Assembly: GCA_039090855.1 (NCBI GenBank)
Contig: CM077011.1
Span: forward strand, 41,683,501 to 41,747,500
Reading direction: 5' to 3'
Length of the DNA: 64,000 nucleotides
Origin: Macrothele yani
Taxonomy: Eukaryota > Arthropoda > Arachnida > Araneae > Macrothelidae
Under the pieces are notes generated by a model. It was not told where the DNA came from. It saw only the letters and a program-made list of their open reading frames with translations, and did no database searches. A program made the translations under genes and the position numbers. Positions 55,844-64,000 of the stretch are shown here, piece by piece; the stretch's first letter is position 1, and the number at the start of each line of letters is the position of its first letter.

Positions 55844-58800
55844 CAGGGATCATAGCATACTTCTGGAAAATTTTAGGTAGGAATTTTAGGACTTTTTAGA
55901 AAAATTTTAGGAAAATTTTAGGAGTGTATTTCAATAAAAACTAGATGTATATTTGTATACATCTAGTAAAACAACTTTGTATACATTGTAAAGAGTTTGC
56001 TTCACACCCTTCAACCATATATACTGATAGACTGCGCATGACATCAAAATTTCTGGCTCCAACATAAAATCACATGACAACAGTCAAAAAGATGGGTTAC
56101 ACCTGCTGTGCTTATGGTTGCTCTGAGCGATATAGTAAAGAAAGTTCTATGATTTTTCATGGGTAAGAAACGAATTAAATACCTAAGTCAATAAAGTTCA
56201 ATTACTTAACCAGAAACTTGCAGCTATTGATATAAAAATATAGTAACTTAAGAAAAAAAAAATGGAATGCATGTTCCAAATTCTTCGCAAATGTTCATCA
56301 CATTATAAATCACAAAATGTAAACAACCCGATCATGCATGTATATAGCTCATAAGTAAACTTACCTGAAGAGTTTTCATTATATATGAGGCGCATTCACA
56401 TAATACACCGAAAACACTGAAGTTCTGCAGCGTAAATTAGTAATCATAACAGCATTTTTACACGAAATTTGGAGTCTGATGATGACGTGCCCAATGTTGG
56501 AGCCATGGCGGCTTTGATGCAGCTATTGCCAATGCGCAGTCCATTAGTATATATGGTCGAAGTTCACACCCAAATTTTTTGCATAACGTCTAATGTTTAA
56601 AGTTTAAGTATGATTTACTTCTAATGTTCAGTTCTTATCTTTTCACGTGTTATTATCATATTCAAGTATATTTACCACATTCAAGTTTCACTTAGAACAT
56701 TAATATGCTGTTGAACCAGAAGCAATTCACGATTTTCACAGTAAAGTTTTCAGGTTTCACATTAAATTATAATATCCTAAAAAGGTAATTGAAAACCAAG
56801 AACTATGTACAATTGTTCACTGAATTACTTTTTTCATATTATTGTTTTAACCTTTTCCTGATTAGCCTATCTTTTTCTGCTTCCACCACAACTAATTTAC
56901 TTTCAGTTTTCTTTATTTCAGCTGAACCTTGTATGATCAAGTTAGAGGCAACTGCTATTTCAACAGTATTTTGTTTTTCTACAGCTTTTCTCATTCTTTC
57001 TGTTCCCTCTTGAATTACTGCTAGGGAGGCTTCTTTATCTTTTTTAAGCCTATTTATTTCTGCATCATTTTCTTTTATTTTGTCATCAAACTCAGCTTTT
57101 CTTTTTTATCTCTTGCTGCTTTTCCTTATTTTCCCTCTCTTTCTGCTTCCTTTCTTTTACCTTTTTGATTCTTCTTTCTTCAGCTTATCAACATACTCTT
57201 TATAAAATTTATGTGAATCACGAACACTATTTAACAAATTTCTTGTTATGGGAACTTTACTTACACATCCATAGTGTTTAATGGCCCCTTTAACTATTCT
57301 TAATGATGTTATAGTTGAGTCTTTTAAGTTAGCCTTGTCCTTCCTTAACAGAGCAGTGTTAACCGAAAATTCCCCTTTCTGCATCAGCATTACCATGAGG
57401 TAAAACTAATATTGACTTGATGAGTTTAGCAAGATTTGAGTATTTTTCTTTTCCGCTAGAGTCTTTAATACTAAATATATTACGCCAGTAATGATCAATT
57501 AGCACTGGAATATGCCCTTCCTCTGAAAATTTCACTAGTTCATCTACAGTTGGCTTATCGCAATTTAAAAGTTTCCACTCTTCTCTTACTCTATCAATTT
57601 GTTCCTCAGAAAGATGCAAAACACTTGAAATTCTGGTTATTTCCGAAAGTCCTTCAGTGATTGAAAGTTGAGTTGACTCTTTCTTTGGTTCTTTTACCTT
57701 TAAAACTTCTATGTCTCTTAGCTTTTGATTGCAGAATGGCAAATTTGACTTTAATATTTTGTGGTTGCAATTAGTGATGATCTTGCATCTAAGAGAAATA
57801 ATTTCTGCCTGGTCTCCTGAACATTCCTGAGGAGATTTTTTGTCTTCATACCAACTTCTAACTCCCCTAGTTTTTTCCATGAATTTTTGTTTTCAAAATC
57901 TACATTCTTTAGGTCTTCTCCAAATTTCCCTGCAATAACATTATCTTGGATAAACTGAGCCATAACATTCCTCATTAAAGTATTTAAATCAGAATATAAC
58001 TGGTGTATTTTTGGTTCTTCACTCTGATAACATAATGAAAACTTTTCAAAATTTTGGTGTGAAAATGAAATTAATGCTAAATAGCAAGGAGTTAGCTCAT
58101 TTTTCAGGAAACAGTGAATTATTTTATACCTTGCCGAATTGCGTAGTTGTTTTTCAAATATTTTTTGAGATGGCAAGAAGTTTAAAAAATATTCTGTAAT
58201 ATTTAGCCATTGATCCAAGAGCCTCTGGGCTACAGAACCAAAGGTTAACCATCTGTTGCTGACATGACGCAAAAGAAATTTGGCTGTGACCAATGTTATA
58301 TCCTTGACAGATTTATAATCCTCTCGTCTTGCAGCACTACTCTTTAAAAAGTAATGCATATCAGTAGCAAATTCGTCAAAATCTATATTTAAGCTTGTCA
58401 AAAAAATTTTAAATGCATTACTAACAACATGCAGGTTGCAAAAACCTAGTTCCAAAGATTTCTGGCCTGTTTGTTTTACAACTTCATTGAATTTGCGTAA
58501 AAAGCACTTATTTACATTTGGGCTGTCCATGGATACACAAATAATTCTGTTCAACGAAATATTGAAGGATGATAACACATCAAGAATTTCTTTTAGCAAA
58601 ATATCTGCTGTTGCATGACCCAGAAAAACGCTTGTTAGGTATCGGCAAGAAACTGAATTTATTTCTGAAGACCAGTACCTGAGATACACATCCAACTGCC
58701 GTTTCACTTGTGTATTTGTAGTTTCATCAAATGCTATAGTAACCTTTCCTGGGCTACTAGATGCAATGTCTTTTTCAAATCCTCTTCAAAATATTTTGAC

Positions 58801-60133
58801 AATCCATGCGATATCACATAAGCAACTTTTTTCTTTAAGTTGCATTTTGGCTGCAATAGCAGAATCAGGAAACATTTCTTTGAAAAGTTCAACTGTTTCA
58901 GTGCATGAAACAAAAGACATATTGTCCTTAGCAACTTTCATGGCCCATAATGCTTCGGCTTTAGCCAACTGTAAATCATGACTCAGTACTTCACTAATAT
59001 TTGTTTGGGGCTGAAGATCCCGTCCTCCAAAGGCTTTCAGGATGGACTTATTTTGAAATTTACTTTGAAATTTCTGCAAATGTTTTTTTCCTTTATGATG
59101 CGCTTTTACTTGTGAAAAGCCACTATTAGAAATGTTGAAAATTTCTGAACACAATATACACTTAGCAGAAAATATTGTTTTAGTTGCAGAACACCATTCT
59201 TTCAACTTCACTCCGTCCAATTCTTTGGCGAGCCACGCATCTTGAAATTTCGTTTTGGATTTAGGCATCTTAAACACTTGTATTACTAACTAGAAAATGA
59301 AAAGGAAGTACAAAAACACGTTCCAATATTGCAAAACCAGACAACTTCCCGAAATTTGGCTGCGAGGATGTCAGAAGATAGAAAAAAAAAAAAAAAAAAA
59401 GCAGGTCACCACTAGAGAACTGAACCTGCACACAGCACAGAGAACAAACACCATAAAAGACGCAAAACCAGAAACTATCATACGCATCTCACGCAAGTTC
59501 AGTCAAAGCGAGTCGGAGCCGAGATATATTGCGCATCGAAGGTCGCTGTCGCCGACGCACGATCGAAGGTCAATGATCACGTGCTCTACTGCCTGCCACG
59601 ATAACACTCAGCTACCATCCCATCGTCATTACCGGAGGTTACGGAAGGAGACCACATGTTTCCTCTTTGCTTCCACCCACCTGCGGTTTACAATAACAAA
59701 ACATCAGCAGAAAGAGGAGGTTCCACAAGGCATGTACAAAAATAAAGTACGATCTTCTGCGTGCCACGGAGTTCGTCTGCAAAGCGCAAGCCAGGGGTGA
59801 AAATGACCCCTCCTCTTTTCCCTTAGATCTCTTGTTACTCTCAAAAACTGTCCGAAGTCAAAAAAGTGGAGCGCCCGCCCCGAAGCAAGTGCATCTCGAT
59901 GGCGTCATTTTCCCTCCCTTCAGCAGCACAGCATAGCATATAGGCTGTGTTTCTACAATAACAGGTCTTTTTACCTTACCGTAATGGTAAATTTATTGGC
60001 GTTAACAACGGTTGTATTTTTAATAAATAAGCTTACAAAAAATTTTAAGAAGAATAGCAAATTTTAGGTATAATTTTAGGAATTTAAGGAGGGTCACAAA
60101 ATATTAGGAATTTTAGGAGGAATGCGATCCCTG
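55844..60133 (-). mobile_element. Full-length hAT transposon (copy 2)
   Basis: 4290 bp with ends CAGGGATC (55844-55851) and GATCCCTG (60126-60133), next to AATTTTAGG-rich subterminal repeats on both sides (55868-55930 and 60060-60118) that probably bind the transposase. The flanks share CATACA (55838-55843, 60134-60139), only six bases where hAT usually duplicates eight. It carries one transposase gene. The part before the start codon includes a poly-A run at 59382-59400. Confidence 0.9.
56839..59268 (-). pseudogene. hAT transposase, about 809 codons, frameshifted
   Basis: Starts MPKSKTKFQDAWLAKELDGV with a BED-type finger (C-x2-C ... HHKGKKH). It continues FPDSAIAAKMQLKEKSC, then VTIAFDETTNTQVKRQLDVY, GHATADILLKEILDVL, ICVSMDSPNVNKCFLRKFNE and GFCNLHVVSNAFK (RNase-H-like catalytic segments), then HVSNRWLTFG. 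It finishes with the dimerisation motif LVLPHGNADAERG-FS and a lysine/glutamate-rich helical tail to the TAA at 56839-56841. Paired frameshifts near 58820/58775 and single ones near 57775 and 57365 break it. Confidence 0.88.
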
Positions 60134-60289
60134 CATACATCATTTCTCACTAGGCTCATTTGATCTTGTGCTTTATTTGAGACAAGAATATTAACAGCAC
60201 AAAGGAGTGGCAGTGTGTTTTCAAACCACTCATGGGGAAAATACCGATAATATTTTGAAAGAAGACAGAAACCACGGAAAAGCTCATCC

Positions 60290-61420
60290 AGAGGATGTTC
60301 ACACATTTTTAGAACAATTTCCCAGCAATATAATTAATGTTCAAAATAAAATTATTTCTTTCTTAAATGTTCCATCTGATAAAGCCCTTTCTGTGGAAAA
60401 TGAGTCTACATCTAGATTTTCAAGATAACAGGACATTTCTTAAAATTGGGAGTGGTATTTTATTCCACTCCTCTTCCACTGCTTTCCATAGTCCATCATT
60501 GTTTTAGGTCTACATTTAGAAAGCACTCTTTTTAGCAGTCTGAAGGCACAATAGTCCATTGGCGGCACATCAGGGGACTTTGAACGAATATGAGCAAAAG
60601 GTATAGACTTGATACCCATCTCTTTTTTCATTTATTCAAGAAATAGAGTGATACAGTAGATTTGGATGTATGACTGGTAGCCTTATCCTGATGAAGTTCT
60701 ACTCTTTGAAGGATCTGTGGATAAAGGAATGGTATTTCCTCTTTAAATATTGAAGTTAAAACATTATTTTGATAATATGTAAAATTAATTTCAACATTCT
60801 TTTCAACTTTAATTTCCCATTGTATACGAGAAACCAGCAATAATCATGAATTCTTTACTGAAACTTTCTTTGGATTCTTGGAACCAAGTTTGTAAAGTCT
60901 TTTTCTGAGTTAGTAAATCAATCTTTTTTGTTACAGTCATTTAGGTAAATCCACACTTCATCAAGTCACAATAAATTTTCATCTCTCTCCAGCTAAATGA
61001 TTTTCATAAAGAAGTCTGCACCATGTTCTGCATGCCACATGCCTAGGGCAAAAGGTAGTGAACACTGTTTTTTGATTTTTTTTTTTTTTTTTTAGATTCA
61101 AATCTTTGTTTATTACCTTGTTTACAGTTGATACAGATATTTTTAATTACTTAGCAATTGCTCTTTGGGTCTATGGAGAATTTACTTTTGAAGCAGTCAT
61201 AAAAGTATGCACCTTCTTTGAATATTTGTTTGGTGTTCTTTTTCCTGTTAAAAGCAATACTTGATGATTTTCCCCTCTATTATTAATAATATCACTTATT
61301 TTACATTTAAAAATGCTAATTCATGATTTTCACACCATTTTTAATAACAAAATGTGAATATTTCTTTTTGTAAAGAGCAAAAACATAACCTTCTATCCAC
61401 AGCTTGTTTACTTGCACCAT
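60290..61420 (-). pseudogene. Mariner-like transposase, rosa-like lineage (tentative)
   Basis: The minus strand gives LDEVWIYLNDCNKK (first Asp region), WFLVYNGKLKLKR...KLILHIIKMMF, then VELHQDKATSHTSKST (second Asp), and after a stop IPFAHIRSKSPDVPPMDYCA FRLLKRVLSK (third Asp) and EEEWNKIPLPILRNVLLS. The spacing between second and third Asp is about 38-42 residues, longer than DD34D, which suggests the rosa-type DD41D group. Numerous stops. Confidence 0.65.
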
Positions 61421-62047
61421 TTTCTTAGTGGACACTATTTAATAACAACAGATGTTTTTTCGTGTTCATCTAACATGCTGTTGCCAGTTTCAATTCTTTG
61501 AACTTCTTTTATTTTCCGTAATTTCTTATCAAAAACATTCTAAAAATGTGTGAACATCCTCTGTAGGACACAATAAACCTGCAATATTTCCTAGTGTGAA
61601 TTATTTGAAACATTAGATTTTGACAATGCACTTAATTTCTGCTTGTGACAAAAAAGCACAGATACTTTTTCTTTTTTAATAATAAATAAGCAGCATGCGT
61701 GAAGCTCATTTCATTATAAACAAAAGGCAATGAAAGTTTTTTTTGTATGCTTAAGGATTTTTTATTATACTTTCAGTTTACATTTGCAACAAATAAAATG
61801 AATAAAAATGGAATTTCTGAAATATGGCAAAACAGTCTGTTTTATTAGTTTATTCGATTAGTTTATGCAACACTTGATTTTAGTACTAAGATGTTAAAAG
61901 AGTGTACAAAAGTGTCTGAAACTTCCTTCTATAAATAACTTAAAATCATGGTCTGTTTCGCATATTTTACTTTTATGTCTTTAACAGGTTTCTTTTCATT
62001 TCACTCAAAACACTAAAAATTGTTTCTATGCTGATAAACAGTAATGA
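61421..62047. other. Nothing recognised
   Basis: Very AT-rich. Confidence 0.45.
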
Positions 62048-62372
62048 ATCCTGACTGCCGCAGAAGGCAAGAGTCATTTGTATGCTGGAGAGATGTGTTA
62101 CATATGGGAGGTTTGTGGCAGGATGAATTCTTAATCCCATATGGAGCAAAGATGTGTTGCAAATATGTAGTGTGAAGCAAAATGTTGTTTAGTAGATTGC
62201 AGTTAAATATTTTGAGTGGTTTGGCCATATTGGAAGAATAAGTGATAAAGTGCTAAGCGAATTTATTCCGCCAAAGTAGCAGGAAGGGGAGGTAGAGGAA
62301 GGATGAGAAAATCATGGGAGGATTAAAATCAAGAATGGCAACAGGAGAAAAAGATAATGAGTACAAAGACAC
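62048..62372 (+). pseudogene. RTE-like LINE 3' fragment
   Basis: Same family as 34745-38145: CWRDVLHMGGLWQ-like sequence and ILSGLAILEE/LRWFGHIGRISDK, IPPK. Decayed, with both ends lost. Confidence 0.65.
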
Positions 62373-62686
62373 TGATTACGGGCATGCTCGGCTGCTTAGG
62401 CATGCTGAGTATGCCCTGATTTCTGCAGGATCAACCAAAATTATTTCTTGGTAATAATTTGCATATTGTAATTAGAACTTAAGGAATAAGATGTTTCTAT
62501 CAATTAAAATCAGCCATAGATTACTAAAAATCAAAATTGACATATTCAACACACATTTTTGAAATAGTTTATGTGGAAAATATTAATTCAGTATAAAGAA
62601 ATTCTATAATATATCATTTTTAATTTTATGCTGAATTCAATACAAAAAAATTAATCAGTTATTAAGAAAAATATGAAGAAAGAAGT
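62373..62686. other. Nothing recognised
   Basis: AT-rich spacer. Confidence 0.4.
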
Positions 62687-62833
62687 TAACCCAGTAGCCG
62701 AGTGGTACAAGGTGCGGTCTACCAATCGTTCGCCGAAGATGTGTCTGGGCCCAAATCCTGGGCAAGACATGTATCGCACACTTGTCTGACACTGACTCTC
62801 TCTTATCCCTGTAACCAGTGGCCTCAAATTAGG
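62687..62833 (+). mobile_element. tRNA-derived SINE fragment
   Basis: Diverged copy of the SINE at 27128-27350: CAGTAGCCGAGTGGTACAAG, TCTGGGCCCAAATCCTGGGC (damaged B box), CACTGACTCTCTCTTATCCC and CCTCAAATTAGGAAC. Cut by the Tc1 terminus at 62838. Confidence 0.7.
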
Positions 62834-62837
62834 AACA

Positions 62838-62932
62838 TACACTGATCAGCCAAAACATTAAAACCACCTCTGCATTACACAAATAAGTGAGCATACAGCG
62901 AATCAGAGTCGCATGCTAAGGTTACGAATGAT
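62838..62932. repeat. Tc1-type terminus (no gene)
   Basis: TACACTGATCAGCCAAAACA TTAAAACCACC, related to the MITE at 14221. Interrupted by the next Tc1. Confidence 0.6.
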
Positions 62933-63245
62933 ATATACACTATCTACCAACAAGTAATTGAACACCTATGATAGCAAAGGAAAATGAAGTTTATTCACCT
63001 TCAATAGTTGGTGCAGCCTCCACGAGCGGCGATTACAGCTGCGACCCTCCGGGGCATACTCTCAACCTGGCGTTGTACGACGGCTAGCGGTATTTTCTTC
63101 CACTCGATTTGGAGAACACAGGTCAGTTCCTTAACCGATTTCGGACGGTGGGGGCACCCCTTAAGTCGACGCTCCAAATCGTCTCAGAGGTGCTCGATAG
63201 GGTTAAGGTCTGGGCTCTGCGCAGGCCAGTCCATTCGATTAACCC
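62933..63245 (-). pseudogene. Tc1-like transposase C-terminal fragment with right end
   Basis: The terminus ATACACTATCTACCAACAAG TAATTGAACACC is followed on the minus strand by the transposase end: NRMDWPAQSPDLNPIEHL (Glu), then LERRLKGCPHRPKSVKEL and VESMPRRVAAVIAARGGCTNY in broken frames. Truncated at 63245 by the next repeat. Confidence 0.8.
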
Positions 63246-63249
63246 CATT

Positions 63250-63390
63250 GCATATATGCCAACCTCTAAAAGTAGTTTTCAGTAACCAACATGTTCATTT
63301 TTCAGTAATTTTCAGTACCAAATTTCTTTTTTCAGTAATTTTCAGTAATCCAGTCTACAGTGGCAAATTTGGGTATTTAACACTGCAACA
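63250..63390. repeat. Terminal fragment related to the satellite-bearing element
   Basis: GCATATATGCCAACCTCTAA AAGTAGTTTTCAGTAACC then TTCAGTAATTTTCAGTA repeats, as at 22860-22945. Confidence 0.5.
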
Positions 63391-63589
63391 AATTTTAATC
63401 TGTCAGAACTATTAACAAAATAATAATAATAATAATAATAATCCAATAAAAAATAATTTGCTAGTGGGAAAATTTAAAATACTGTCTACCAGAAAAATAT
63501 AATAAATTACCTCCAGACATGAAGAAAAATCATTCCTTGGAATGTTGGCCAAATTATTATGATAAACTGGCTGTAGTTGCCATTTTGGC

Positions 63590-64000
63590 CTTCCTTAGTT
63601 CAATTTGTGAAAACTTCTTCTGATAGCATAGTTCACTGTGTGCAATGCTGTTTATTTTTTCTACTAATAAAGACAGCACATGAGTACTTAAATTAGGTCT
63701 GAATTCATTCATGGTTTTTTCACAATACTGAAAAATCTTTCTGTACTTGCATTGCTATGAGGGACTATTAAAATCATTTTCATAATTCTGCTTAATGATT
63801 CATACTTCAACTGGCCCCTTTCATTTTTCATTAAAGAAATTCTGTGCCACACTTCATCCATTCTCCCAGAAATAACAGCACAGTTAAAATTTTCAAACTG
63901 GTAGTGAGCAAATGCAGATTCCACCTTGTCAGATTCTTCTGGTTTCAAAACTGGAAACAGGGAAAACATATATTGGACTGATGCAAAAAGAAGCACTTTG
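63590..64000 (-). pseudogene. hAT transposase C-terminal part, cut by window edge
   Basis: The minus strand gives LKPEESDKVESAFAHYQFEN, RMDEVWHRISLMKNERGQLK and IMKMILIVPHSNASTERFFS IVKK, the hAT dimerisation domain. After an indel in an A run it continues MNEFRPNLSTHVLSLLVEKI. It may belong to the same family as 1190-1930. Confidence 0.8.

Noticed and set aside
59297..59800. 167-codon plus-strand frame
   Set aside because: Lies in the 5' untranslated region of the hAT and is not kept in copy 1.
1..64000. CRISPR arrays, operons, phage or bacterial defence system
   Set aside because: Repeats are TE or satellite types, genes are split by introns, and all protein families are eukaryotic.
50106..64000. 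Upstream GTF2H1 exons (PH domain)
   Set aside because: I scanned the minus strand for the expected wording and found none; they are probably beyond 64 kb.

Overview
This is animal nuclear DNA, AT-rich with no operons. It is one stretch of a single broken-up host gene whose very long introns are packed with transposable elements (TEs). Four exons on the minus strand (50009-50105, 27643-27796, 17036-17185, 4414-4493) join in frame with GT-AG borders. They encode the BSD region of the TFIIH p62 subunit (GTF2H1 / Tfb1). The introns between them are 22.2, 10.5 and 12.5 kb, and the first and last exons of the gene lie outside the window. The mix of RTE/BovB LINEs, Penelope-like elements, Tc1/mariner, hAT, pogo and Harbinger elements, together with the p62 sequence, suggests an invertebrate, probably an arthropod. 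A chelicerate is possible, but I cannot place it further.

Layout. 1-3.6 kb: 5' end of one hAT copy inserted in a different hAT, a satellite-bearing repeat and a Penelope scrap. 4.4 kb: p62 exon, with a decayed exon look-alike about 0.5 kb upstream of it. 6.7-9.3 kb: an old RTE-like LINE holding a twin-primed short LINE and a Tc1 with both inverted ends. 9.5-20.6 kb: four mariner remnants, a MITE, a Tigger/pogo remnant 40 bp from a p62 splice donor, and a GC-richer intronic island at 11.4-12.5 kb. 21-27.4 kb: a 24-bp minisatellite, tRNA-derived SINEs, two degenerate tandem arrays and a foldback. 28.5-32.6 kb: mariner interrupted by hAT interrupted by Tc1. 33-41 kb: satellite-bearing repeat, a nearly full RTE-like LINE, Tc1 and a Harbinger remnant. 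41.4-49.5 kb: a large inverted complex of Penelope, Tc1 and BovB. 50.9-54.0 kb: a second Penelope with 1-kb inverted arms. 54.7-64 kb: satellite-bearing repeat, a full-length hAT, a mariner, and SINE, Tc1 and hAT pieces.

Almost every TE gene is broken by stops or frameshifts, so the only gene likely to be working is GTF2H1. The most interesting signals are: (1) a hammerhead-ribozyme-like core (CTGANGA, 7-bp stem with triloop, GAAA) in Penelope-associated ends, whose stem changes by compensatory pairs between two sequence families; (2) the same head-to-head architecture in two unrelated Penelope insertions; and (3) a dispersed inverted-terminal element that carries tandem monomers of about 350 bp.
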